Position numbers and translations under genes: made by a program
Source of the DNA: JBDROU01 sp043809745 [NCBI: bacterium]
Lineage (GTDB): Bacteria; Elusimicrobiota; JBDRMW01
Assembly (NCBI GenBank): GCA_043809745.1
Contig: JBDROU010000002.1
Span: 1 to 19,930 of the forward strand
Length of the DNA stretch: 19,930 nt
Reading direction: 5' to 3'
In this document: positions 12,058-19,723 of the stretch, piece by piece
Layout: each line of letters opens with the position of its first letter
Position numbering within the stretch: the stretch's first letter is position 1
Notes under the pieces: model-generated
Told to the model about the DNA's origin: nothing
The model's input: the letters and a program-made list of their open reading frames with translations, nothing else
Databases searched by the model: none

Positions 12058-13209
12058 ATGCCTTCAAGAAGAAAAATAACCGGATTAGTTGAGCAGATTG
12101 AAAATGGGAAGATAGTCTATTGGCTTGATTTTTCTTACCGTGATGATAATGGTAAGCTACGAAGGAAAAGGGAGCGTATTGGGACTAATAAAAAAGAAGC
12201 ATTATATGCACTATCTGTAAGAACTGCCCAGAAAACTCAAGGCGAGTGGTGGAAGATACGGAAGCAGGAGCAGATATTATTTAGAGATTTTGCAGAAGAG
12301 TTTTTAGAAAAGCACGCTAGACTTAAAAGGTCATATAGGCGTTTTCAGGGAATTGTTAAAACATTGAATCAGTATTTTGGGGACTGTCTGCTCCATAATG
12401 TTACTGCTGAAAGTATTGAAAATTTCAGACGGCAAAGGTTAGACCTTGGGAAAGCAAAAGCGACGACAAATAGGGAGCTGGCTTGTCTAAAAACTATGTA
12501 TAGCAAGGCTTTATTATGGGATAAAACTGAAAAGAACCCGACGGCTAAGGTTAAGTTGCTTCAAGAAGAAAATGAACGAATACGCTATCTTAGTAATGAT
12601 GAGCAGGAGAAGTTAATACTAGCCTGTAAAAAATCAGAAGCTCCGCATTTGTACCCGATAGTTATGACGGCATTGAATACGGGTATGAGATTGGGCGAGA
12701 TATTGAACTTGCGGTGGTGTGATATTGATTTGAGGAACGGCTTTATACACATAGAGAAATCCAAGAGCGGTAAACGCAGGGATGTTCCGATGAATAATCG
12801 GTTGATAGAAATTTTCAAATATGGTATAAAGAAGCCTAATACAGAGTATGTGTTTTGCGATGATTTTGGTAAGTCATTCACTACTATTCGTAGGTCTTTT
12901 AAGACGGCTTTGAAGCGGGCGGGAATAAGCAATTTTACCTTTCATTCCCTTAGGCACGATTTTGCCTGTCACGCACTTATGGCGGGCGGGGATATTTATA
13001 CAATAAGTAAAATTTTAGGGCATAGTTCAGTTCTTGTCACCCAGAAATACGCTCACTATATCCCTTCATTGGCTAAGAAGACGGTAGAGTTGTTGGGCAG
13101 GTTTCATACTATGAATGACAAAACGAATGACAGTTTAATGACACTTGAGCCTAAAACAGAGGTTGTTGATAGATTAGAAAACATTAAAAATATACTGAAA
13201 AATAGATAA
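12058..13209 (+). CDS. int: Tyrosine site-specific integrase
   Basis: The 383-aa protein has a short N-terminal arm-binding domain (about 1-70), a SAM-like core-binding domain (about 75-160) and a C-terminal catalytic domain. Catalytic residues are Arg211 (NTGMRLGEIL), a Lys near 236-239, His296 and Arg299 (HSLRH), His322 (GHSS) and the Tyr331 nucleophile (QKYAHY). The set is complete, so it should be active. A good ribosome site, GGAGGG, precedes the ATG. Its stop codon at 13207-13209 is two bases before the tRNA. Its last codons also hold AATGACA repeats (13113-13145) and a likely promoter (13166-13196), so the 3' end of the gene doubles as attachment-site DNA. The recombination target is the tRNA-Met anticodon loop. 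Confidence 0.95.
   Translation: MPSRRKITGLVEQIENGKIVYWLDFSYRDDNGKLRRKRERIGTNKKEALYALSVRTAQKTQGEWWKIRKQEQILFRDFAEEFLEKHARLKRSYRRFQGIVKTLNQYFGDCLLHNVTAESIENFRRQRLDLGKAKATTNRELACLKTMYSKALLWDKTEKNPTAKVKLLQEENERIRYLSNDEQEKLILACKKSEAPHLYPIVMTALNTGMRLGEILNLRWCDIDLRNGFIHIEKSKSGKRRDVPMNNRLIEIFKYGIKKPNTEYVFCDDFGKSFTTIRRSFKTALKRAGISNFTFHSLRHDFACHALMAGGDIYTISKILGHSSVLVTQKYAHYIPSLAKKTVELLGRFHTMNDKTNDSLMTLEPKTEVVDRLENIKNILKNR
13113..13145 (+). repeat. AATGACA triplet, right arm-type site inside int
   Basis: GAATGACAAA (13113-13122), GAATGACAGT (13125-13134) and TAATGACACT (13136-13145) are spaced 12 and 11 bp apart. They share the core of the pair at 245-265. They lie 70-100 bp from the right core site, about the same distance as the left pair from its own. 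Confidence 0.6.
13166..13196 (+). promoter_or_regulatory. Element-encoded promoter for the restored tRNA-Met
   Basis: TTGATA (13166-13171) and TATACT (13191-13196) are separated by 19 bases, slightly long. Predicted start near 13203 gives a leader of about 8 bases before the tRNA at 13212. Both boxes lie within the last codons of int. Because integration cut the tRNA from its own promoter, the element must provide one or rely on int readthrough. Confidence 0.5.
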
Positions 13210-13211
13210 AT

Positions 13212-13251
13212 GGCGGGGTAGCTCAGTTGGTTAGAGCAGCGGAATCATAAT
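13212..13251 (+). repeat. Right attachment site (attR), 40-bp direct repeat
   Basis: These bases match 109-148 exactly. The preceding base (t at 13211, c at 108) and the following base (c at 13252, g at 149) both differ, so the repeat is exactly 40 bp. Crossover most likely lies in the anticodon loop at its right end, where the anticodon stem gives the usual inverted core sites. Confidence 0.9.
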
Positions 13252-13285
13252 CCGCGTGTCGGGGGTTCGATTCCCTTCCCCGCTA
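13212..13285 (+). tRNA. tRNA-Met (anticodon CAT), hybrid gene
   Basis: It folds as a full cloverleaf: acceptor GGCGGGG with CCCCGCT (G1-U72 wobble, as in Bacillus elongator tRNA-Met), D stem GCTC/GAGC, anticodon stem GCGGA/TCCGC around ATCATAA (anticodon CAT), and a T arm with loop TTCGATT. CCA is not encoded. Elongator Met fits better than initiator because position 1-72 is G-U rather than a mismatch and the anticodon stem lacks three G-C pairs. Ile2 (lysidine-modified CAT) cannot be fully excluded. The 5' half comes from the element and the 3' half from the chromosome. Confidence 0.9.
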
Positions 13286-13327
13286 CAGTTTTTTGTACAT
13301 ATTATTTTGGGTTAATTAAAAGTTAGC

Positions 13328-14617
13328 ATGAATTCGAATCAAAATTTACTAAAGATACAAGTTGGTTTATTTGGACGTACCAATGTTGGAAAAACTAAAT
13401 TTCTTTCAATGATCGCTGATAATGATTTTTTTGAATTAAAACCTCACACAGCTAATGATACTGAAGTTATTGAGAGGAAAGTAGATCTTTCTCCGATAGG
13501 CCCGATCATCTTTCTTGATAATGTTGGGGTCAGCGACAATTCACTTATAACTGAATTGATATCAGAAAATTCATTGAAAATATTCGAAAGATCTGACGTT
13601 ATAGTGCTCTTAATTGAATCGAATGTTTGGACTGATTATGAAGAAGGTGTTGTTAAAGAAGTAAAAGCAAGAAGAATCCCCTTTTTAGTTGTCGTAAATA
13701 AGATTGATGAGACTCTTCCTACCGAAAAGTTTTTAAGTAAACTTAGAGCAAAACATTGTAATTTCTTCCTTTGTTCAAGTGTTGATTGTGCTGACAGAGA
13801 TATGTATGTTGCAATGCTGAAGAAAAACTTGGTTGAGCTTATACCACAGGAGTTTTTTAATGCGATTCCGCTGGTTAGTGATTTCTTAAGGCCGGGTTCA
13901 CTTGCTGTGTTGGTTGTTTCTTCAGATATGTTAGCGCCGAAGGGTAGGTTAATTATTCCTCAAGTGCAGACGATAAGAGACTGTCTTGATAATAATTCTG
14001 TTGTTTCTATTGTAAAAGATAGCGAGTACACTATATTGTTAAACAATTTAAAAACTAATCCCGATATAGTTATTTGTGAATCACAACTAGCACTAAATAT
14101 TCTCCCTAAAACGCCGGAAGATGTGCTGTATACAACTTTTGCTATGCTGTCTTCCAGATATTCCGGTGGATTAGTTGATATGGTAAGAAATGTTTTAGCA
14201 GTCGAAAAATTGCAGGAGGGGGATAAAGTTTTGATAGCTGAGGCTTGTAATCATCATGCAATTCAGGATGATATAGGTAAAGTAAAAATACCTAGATGGC
14301 TAAAACAGTATAAAGGCGCTGAGATCTTATTTGATTTTAGTTCGGGTAGGGAATATGCAGATAATTTGAGCGATTATAAATTAATCATACATTGTGATGC
14401 ATGTATGCTTAATAGGAAAGAGATGTTATTGAGACTGCAAACGGCTCGTGAAGCTGAGGTTCCTGTAACGAATTACGGGATTGTTATCGCTTATCTTGAA
14501 GGAATTTTGGAAAGAGTTCTTTCTCCTTTTCCTGAAGCATTGATACAATTCCAGAATGGCAAAGCTCAGCTTAAAAATGAGATGGATATGAGAACTCCTT
14601 ACGAGATTATCAGATGA
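13328..14617 (+). CDS. hydF: [FeFe]-hydrogenase maturation GTPase HydF
   Basis: HydF is the scaffold on which the 2Fe subcluster is built before transfer to the hydrogenase. The 429-aa protein has a TrmE-like GTPase domain with P-loop GRTNVGKT (16-23), a DNVG switch segment and NKID near 137. A dimerisation domain follows. The C-terminal cluster-binding domain shows the HydF signature: Cys307-x-His309, then HCDAC with His355, Cys356 and Cys359. All ligands are present. It starts 42 bp after the tRNA and is followed after 52 bp by hydG, so the two form a host operon. No strong ribosome site precedes the ATG. HydE is not in the window. Confidence 0.95.
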   Translation: MNSNQNLLKIQVGLFGRTNVGKTKFLSMIADNDFFELKPHTANDTEVIERKVDLSPIGPIIFLDNVGVSDNSLITELISENSLKIFERSDVIVLLIESNVWTDYEEGVVKEVKARRIPFLVVVNKIDETLPTEKFLSKLRAKHCNFFLCSSVDCADRDMYVAMLKKNLVELIPQEFFNAIPLVSDFLRPGSLAVLVVSSDMLAPKGRLIIPQVQTIRDCLDNNSVVSIVKDSEYTILLNNLKTNPDIVICESQLALNILPKTPEDVLYTTFAMLSSRYSGGLVDMVRNVLAVEKLQEGDKVLIAEACNHHAIQDDIGKVKIPRWLKQYKGAEILFDFSSGREYADNLSDYKLIIHCDACMLNRKEMLLRLQTAREAEVPVTNYGIVIAYLEGILERVLSPFPEALIQFQNGKAQLKNEMDMRTPYEIIR

Positions 14618-14669
14618 TATCTTTATAAAAATATTCACTCCTCGGCGCAATTATTTAAAGGATTTATAA

Positions 14670-16061
14670 ATGAAGATTATTGATGAGAGAAAAATTAATC
14701 AAATTTTATTAGATTCAAAGAAAGTAACTGGAAGCTCAGTTGAAAAGATTTTGGAAAAGAGTTTAAGGCTTCAAAGGCTTACATTAGAAGAAACAGCTGT
14801 GTTATTAAGTGTAGATGATTCGGAATGTATTTCAAGAATATTTACAGCGGCTTCCATTGTTAAAGATAGAATTTATGGAAGAAGAGTTGTGATTTTTGCG
14901 CCGCTCTATATAGATAATAATTGTTTGAACAACTGCAGATACTGCGCTTTTAGAGCTGATAATTCTTTGATAAGAAGAAAAACTCTAAATATTGATGAGA
15001 TTAAACTGCAAGTTGAGCGGTTATTAGAGAAAGGGCATAAACGTATATTAATGGTTGCAGGTGAGTCTTCTGGTTGTGAAGATGACACTGTAGATTATTA
15101 TGTGAATGCCATAAAAGCAGTCTATGATGTAAAAGTTGGGCAGGATAAGATTAGAAGGGTAAACATAAACTGCGCGCCTTTAAGTATAGATGGATTTAGG
15201 AAATTAAAAAAAGCTGGTATCGGGACATATCAGCTTTTTCAAGAGACCTATCATAACGAAACATACAGATATGTTCATCCTAACGGTCCTAAAAGTGATC
15301 CCGATAACAGACTTGATGCTATTAACAAAGCTTTTAAAGCAGGGATTGATGATGTGGGAATAGGAGTCCTTTTCGGGCTTTATGATTTTAAGTTTGATAC
15401 GCTTGCTATGCTTATGCATATCGAGTATTTGGAACGTATATTCGGTATAGGGCCTCATACGATATCTGTGCCTAGAATAGAGCCGGCTGTAGGAGCGGAT
15501 TTTGTAAGGAATCTTCAGTTCAAGGTATCAGATGAGGAATTTAAGAGGATTGTTGCTGTGTTGCGTTTATCTGTGCCGTATACAGGCATAATTCTTTCTA
15601 CAAGAGAAACTGCCAAAATGAGGGATGAACTCTTTAATTTCGGAGTTTCTCAAATTAGTGCCGAATCTAAGACTTCGCCCGGTGGTTATATAAGCGAAGG
15701 ATTTTCTGAATGTTCCGGTGAGCAGTTTAGCCTTAGCGACAACAGAACCTTAGATGAGGTTATAGGTTCATTAATAGATAAAGGGTTTATCCCGAGTTTT
15801 TGTGCTGCGTGTTACAGGAAAGAAAGAACAGGAGAAGCTTTTATGAATCTCGCAAAACCCGGCACTATTAAGGGTAAATGTAATCTTAATGCATTGATCA
15901 CCTTCAAGGAATATCTTGATGATTTTGCTTCAAATGATGTTAAGAGGAAAGGTTATAAATTAATAGAGGATACGATTCAAACTCTCGATAATAAAACGAA
16001 AGATCAACTTTTTCAATTCTTTAGTGATATAAGACAAGGCATAAGGGATGAGTATGTTTAA
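14670..16061 (+). CDS. hydG: [FeFe]-hydrogenase maturase HydG, radical SAM tyrosine lyase
   Basis: HydG cleaves tyrosine to p-cresol and a glycine fragment and makes the CO and CN ligands of the H-cluster precursor. The 463-aa protein carries the radical-SAM motif Cys85-x3-Cys89-x2-Cys92 (CLNNCRYC). Its C-terminal auxiliary-cluster motif is Cys378-x2-Cys381-x22-Cys404. The second motif separates HydG from the related thiamine enzyme ThiH. AAAGGA lies about 8 bases before the ATG. The gene follows hydF and ends 10 bp from the convergent antiporter gene, with no hairpin terminator between them. Confidence 0.96.
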   Translation: MKIIDERKINQILLDSKKVTGSSVEKILEKSLRLQRLTLEETAVLLSVDDSECISRIFTAASIVKDRIYGRRVVIFAPLYIDNNCLNNCRYCAFRADNSLIRRKTLNIDEIKLQVERLLEKGHKRILMVAGESSGCEDDTVDYYVNAIKAVYDVKVGQDKIRRVNINCAPLSIDGFRKLKKAGIGTYQLFQETYHNETYRYVHPNGPKSDPDNRLDAINKAFKAGIDDVGIGVLFGLYDFKFDTLAMLMHIEYLERIFGIGPHTISVPRIEPAVGADFVRNLQFKVSDEEFKRIVAVLRLSVPYTGIILSTRETAKMRDELFNFGVSQISAESKTSPGGYISEGFSECSGEQFSLSDNRTLDEVIGSLIDKGFIPSFCAACYRKERTGEAFMNLAKPGTIKGKCNLNALITFKEYLDDFASNDVKRKGYKLIEDTIQTLDNKTKDQLFQFFSDIRQGIRDEYV

Positions 16062-16071
16062 GGCCAGTTTG

Positions 16072-17694
16072 TTAAGATGAAAGAGGTTTAATATAAGGCT
16101 CAACCTTTTCAGCCAGTTTTTCCGCAACTTCTAATTCTTCACTGATCAAATCTGATATGCCGCTTTTCTCCAATAATGTTCTCTTGCTTTCATAGTGAAG
16201 CCTGCCGATTACCGGGATTCCCGGATGAAGTTCTTTTATCTTCTTTATTGCTCTGGCTTGAACATAATCATCCGCAAAAGTAAGCACAACAGCTTTTGCG
16301 CATGTTATGTTTGCTAATTTCAAAACCCTTGGATCTGCTGCATCGCCAAATACTGCCGATATTCCCTGTTTAGTTAATTCTGTTATCTTTTTGTAATCAA
16401 GGCTGACTGTTATAGATGGTATATTTTTCTGGTTAAGTAATTTGTATAATTTTTTTCCAACTGTGCCGCTTCCGCAAATGATTATATGCGAAATTGGACA
16501 AACATTTGCGGAAAACTGAGGTGAATGGTGAGTTTTGCTGAACAGCCACCAGTAGAAATAGTTTTTTGCTATATAATAAAGGAAGGGAGAAAAAAGCATT
16601 GAAAGAGAAGACACAGAGATTATTAGCTGAAATGTGTATTGAGAGAACAGCTTTAAACCCCATCCAAGCTGGATTAGTATAAATGAAAATTCGCCGATTT
16701 GAGCAATTAGCAGGCCGGTCATAATTGAAGTATGCCACGTGAATTTTGTTAAGCGGGTTATCAAACATCCGATAATAATTTTTAGTAAGATCACCCCAAA
16801 AACTAAACTGAAACATAAAGCAAAATTTTCTAAAAGAAATTTTGGTTGGATCCACATGCCTATTGAAGTGAAGAAGAGACAGGAAAAAGCATCTCTAAAA
16901 GGTATAAGATCGGTAAATAAATGATGAGCATAATCAGATTCGCTAATCAACAATCCGGCAAAGAATGCACCCAATGCCAGTGAAAGCCCGAATTGATCTG
17001 AAATAAGAGCGATACCCAGAGAGACTGATATTGCTGCTAGCAGTAAAAGTTCCTTGCTTCCGCTTGTTATTGCCAGATAGAAAAATTTTCTTATAATTAA
17101 TTTGCCGGCGAAAAAAATTATTAATAAAAAACCGATAATCTTTATCCCTGCCCAAGATATTGCGGGAAGCAATGAGCTGGCTTGATTTTGCAGTAAAGGC
17201 AGCAGTATTATCATGGGGACAACTGCCAGGTCCTGCAGAATCATCAGTCCGATTGCAATCTGTCCGTGATGAGAGTCAATTTCATTGTTTGAAACCAATA
17301 TCTGAAGTACGATTGCTGTTGAACTGAGAGTAATGATGCAGCTGAAAAAAAGTGCTTGTGTAAGATTAGTGCCAAAAAGTCTCGCAAGAGCAAAACTTAG
17401 TAACAATGTTGCTATAATTTGTCCTATGCCGATTATATAGACCCTGCGGTCCATTGTGAGAAGTTTATGAAGTGAAAATTCGATGCCTAAACCAAACAAA
17501 AGGAGCACTATGCCGATTTCTGCCAGTACGTGAATGATTTCCACATCCGGAATTACTTTTAACGCGAAAGGGCCTATAAGAAAACCTATTATCATGTAAA
17601 CAATCAGATTGGGAATCTTAAAGCGGGCAAGTATAATACCTGCAAAGGCAGATAGGAAGTAAATTATTGCAAGTTCTATTATTAGATGTTCCAT
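16072..17694 (-). CDS. Kef-type K+/H+ antiporter with TrkA-N domain (CPA2 family)
   Basis: The 540-aa inner-membrane protein has about 12 hydrophobic segments (residues 1-385) matching the Na+/H+ exchanger fold. It includes the CPA2 unwound-helix regions LSSTAIVLQ and GLMILQDLAVVP, and LALGAFFAGLLISESDY. A cytosolic TrkA-N/RCK domain follows (about 395-515), with the dinucleotide motif IIICGSGTVGKK and SAVFGDAADPRVL. It has no TrkA-C domain. The family exports K+ or Na+ in exchange for protons. It is convergent with hydG and has its own promoter at 17752-17724. AGGA lies shortly before its ATG. The exact ion cannot be told from sequence. Confidence 0.92.
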   Translation of the reverse strand: MEHLIIELAIIYFLSAFAGIILARFKIPNLIVYMIIGFLIGPFALKVIPDVEIIHVLAEIGIVLLLFGLGIEFSLHKLLTMDRRVYIIGIGQIIATLLLSFALARLFGTNLTQALFFSCIITLSSTAIVLQILVSNNEIDSHHGQIAIGLMILQDLAVVPMIILLPLLQNQASSLLPAISWAGIKIIGFLLIIFFAGKLIIRKFFYLAITSGSKELLLLAAISVSLGIALISDQFGLSLALGAFFAGLLISESDYAHHLFTDLIPFRDAFSCLFFTSIGMWIQPKFLLENFALCFSLVFGVILLKIIIGCLITRLTKFTWHTSIMTGLLIAQIGEFSFILIQLGWGLKLFSQYTFQLIISVSSLSMLFSPFLYYIAKNYFYWWLFSKTHHSPQFSANVCPISHIIICGSGTVGKKLYKLLNQKNIPSITVSLDYKKITELTKQGISAVFGDAADPRVLKLANITCAKAVVLTFADDYVQARAIKKIKELHPGIPVIGRLHYESKRTLLEKSGISDLISEELEVAEKLAEKVEPYIKPLSS

Positions 17695-17723
17695 TAGCTA
17701 TTCCTGAAAATTCAGTATTAACT

Positions 17724-17752
17724 AATTTACTAAAATGGACTGCCAATTTCAA
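17724..17752 (-). promoter_or_regulatory. Promoter of the antiporter gene
   Basis: On the minus strand TTGAAA (17752-17747), 17 bases, TAAATT (17729-17724). Start would lie near 17717, leaving about 23 bases to the ATG at 17694. Confidence 0.6.
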
Positions 17753-17777
17753 GTGAATCGTTTTAAGCATAAAAAAA

Positions 17778-17806
17778 TTGACAATAATAATTTGATTATG
17801 TACACT
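17778..17806 (+). promoter_or_regulatory. Promoter of the secreted FlgD-Ig-like protein gene
   Basis: Consensus TTGACA (17778-17783), 17 bases, TACACT (17801-17806). Start near 17813, about 39 bases before the ATG at 17852. It is divergent from the antiporter promoter. Confidence 0.65.
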
Positions 17807-17851
17807 AATAATTAGAGCTATATATTATTTTTTTGTAGGAAAAAAATAGGA

Positions 17852-19720
17852 ATGCAAATAAAAGTTAAGATATTTTTCATTGCAGTTATTACTTTTCTCT
17901 TTCTTGCCTTTATTACTCTTCAAAAAGTTGATGCCTTAACAGTTGGTATGGGAAACATAACAATTAAGTGGACCCCTGGTGAACAACTAGGCGGTTTATT
18001 AAAATGGAGTGAAGTTCCTAAGAGCACAGAAACAGCAACAATGATTTATAGAATTTACTCGAAAACCGGGTATGTAGCTTCAAGGTCTTCGTTTACAGCT
18101 GGGGATTTGCTTGGTACAGTAACAGATACAAGTGGTGTATATATCGGGGCGCCAAATTTGGTATATTCTTATATGGTAACTGCGACTGATTCAATAGAAG
18201 GCTTTGTGGGTTCTTCAACTGTTACATATTTTCATTTTATACATCACGATTTAGACCCGCTGGATTCTAATATTTTAAGAGAGGATGACTCCGCAAGACA
18301 AGAAGGTCAGGGACAGAAGTGGAATTTTGAGTATAAATTAAGAAATGATGCGTATATAACGATTCAAATTTATCCTCCAGGCACAACTTTTACCAAAGAT
18401 TCTAACAATTTTTTTAGTTATGCATCATCTGATCCAATAAAGACTGTTTTAGAATTTACCCCCAGATCATATCAGATGGTCGGAGATGTCTTCATTAATA
18501 AGGATACCTGGGATTGCCGGGATTCATCAGGAAGTTTAGTTCCTAACGGTTTATACTATGCTTTACTAAAAGCTACAAGTCCTATAGATACAACAACGCT
18601 GATTGATACCGTGCTACTTACGATACCTGTGAATATAATGCATATTTCTGGTATTACAGCTACCCCCATTACCGATACTTCCTCAGCTTCAACCATAAGT
18701 TATAATGTTAACGGGGATTGCCATATAAAGGTGATTATTTGTAAACCTGGAACAAAATTTTCTGTTGCTACTTCAGCTGGGTCGTTAAGCTACCAGACAA
18801 GTTCGACATATAGCTACAAGATTGGTGACAATCTCCCTTTAAATCCTTCCTCATTAGCTGTTGATGGAACCAGGATTTTAAAGATTTTTCAGTGGTATGT
18901 AGATAGCGGTGTCCATACTTTTGAGTGGAATGGTGTAGATGAAGATTATACAACGTTGGATAGTGGTATCTACGTATTTGCTATGTCTGCTATAGACAGA
19001 TATGATAATAGTGCGGCGGCAAGCAGCGGTAATGATTATCCTATATGGGCGTCAATTACAATTAACAGGCAGTCTTCACAGCCTTCACAGCTCGTAAGCC
19101 TTCGATCATCTTATCCTAAAAGCGGACAAATGATAACTGAAAGAATAAAAGAAGTCTATGCTAAATTTGATACAGTTGACCCTTCACCAAGCAAAGCGAT
19201 TAGTATAAGCTCTGAAAAATCCAGCATAGAACTATTCGATCCTTACGGGAATATACTTACTGGAATAAAAAAATGGGATGGAGACACCGGGACTTTAACT
19301 TTAGTGCTTAATGAATCTATAGGCCTAAACGGTGAATACTTAATAAAAACTTCACCGCAGGATATGGAAGGTAAACCGCTTATGGATGACAATACAGAAG
19401 TTTATTTTACAGTTAATATTTTAAGCAATTTCGAAGCTGATTCATATGTTTACCCTAATCCTATAAAAAATGTTAATATTGCGAATTTTGCTTTTACAGC
19501 TGATAGGCCTTCAACAATTAGGCTTAGAATTTTTAATCCTTTAGGGGAGCTCATTGCTGACAAGAGTTTTAGCTCTTTAGCCGGTGCGCAGACTTATCCC
19601 TGGGACATTAGAAATGATAATGGCATGGATGTTGCAAGCGGTGTTTACATATATAAACTTGAAATGGATGATGGTGTAGCTAAGCAATCTACAGTAAAAA
19701 AGTTTATTTTAGTTAAGTAA
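17852..19720 (+). CDS. Secreted surface protein with FlgD-Ig-like repeats
   Basis: The 622-aa protein begins with a signal peptide (basic MQIKVK, hydrophobic core to about residue 25, likely cleavage after VDA). Three FlgD-Ig-like units can be seen by their W-(D/N)-G...SG(L/I/V)Y motif: WDCRDSSGSLVPNGLYYALL, WNGVDEDYTTLDSGIYVFAM and, at the C-terminus, PWDIRNDNGMDVASGVYIY. The C-terminal YVYPNP...IFNPLGELI...KKFILVK has the look of gliding/sorting-type C-terminal domains seen in proteins exported through the outer membrane. The function is probably structural or adhesive. The next gene, four bases on, is a PorV/UPF0164-like protein, which often accompanies such exported proteins. Sorting by a type IX system is possible but not shown. 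Confidence 0.8.
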   Translation: MQIKVKIFFIAVITFLFLAFITLQKVDALTVGMGNITIKWTPGEQLGGLLKWSEVPKSTETATMIYRIYSKTGYVASRSSFTAGDLLGTVTDTSGVYIGAPNLVYSYMVTATDSIEGFVGSSTVTYFHFIHHDLDPLDSNILREDDSARQEGQGQKWNFEYKLRNDAYITIQIYPPGTTFTKDSNNFFSYASSDPIKTVLEFTPRSYQMVGDVFINKDTWDCRDSSGSLVPNGLYYALLKATSPIDTTTLIDTVLLTIPVNIMHISGITATPITDTSSASTISYNVNGDCHIKVIICKPGTKFSVATSAGSLSYQTSSTYSYKIGDNLPLNPSSLAVDGTRILKIFQWYVDSGVHTFEWNGVDEDYTTLDSGIYVFAMSAIDRYDNSAAASSGNDYPIWASITINRQSSQPSQLVSLRSSYPKSGQMITERIKEVYAKFDTVDPSPSKAISISSEKSSIELFDPYGNILTGIKKWDGDTGTLTLVLNESIGLNGEYLIKTSPQDMEGKPLMDDNTEVYFTVNILSNFEADSYVYPNPIKNVNIANFAFTADRPSTIRLRIFNPLGELIADKSFSSLAGAQTYPWDIRNDNGMDVASGVYIYKLEMDDGVAKQSTVKKFILVK

Positions 19721-19723
19721 AAT

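Larger units (their letters stand above)
109..13251. mobile_element. Integrative element of about 13.1 kb in tRNA-Met
   Basis: The boundaries are a perfect 40-bp direct repeat, 109-148 and 13212-13251. An excised circle would retain one copy. The right end carries a tyrosine integrase and an excisionase-like gene next to the intact tRNA. The interior holds replication-type genes (7678-9324, 10515-11456), a restriction-modification and repair cluster, and a HEPN/SecB-like operon, all on the + strand. No relaxase, type IV secretion, terminase, capsid or tail gene was seen, so it is neither an evident ICE nor a full prophage. An integrative mobilisable or satellite-like island that can replicate after excision is the best description. 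Composition is mosaic: 6358-9324 is less AT-rich than the cargo on either side. Confidence 0.9.

Noticed and set aside
13212-13285. tRNA-Ile2 (lysidine) or initiator tRNA-Met reading of the CAT anticodon
   Set aside because: G1-U72 and the stem sequences match Bacillus-type elongator tRNA-Met; initiator features are absent. Ile2 remains a minor possibility.
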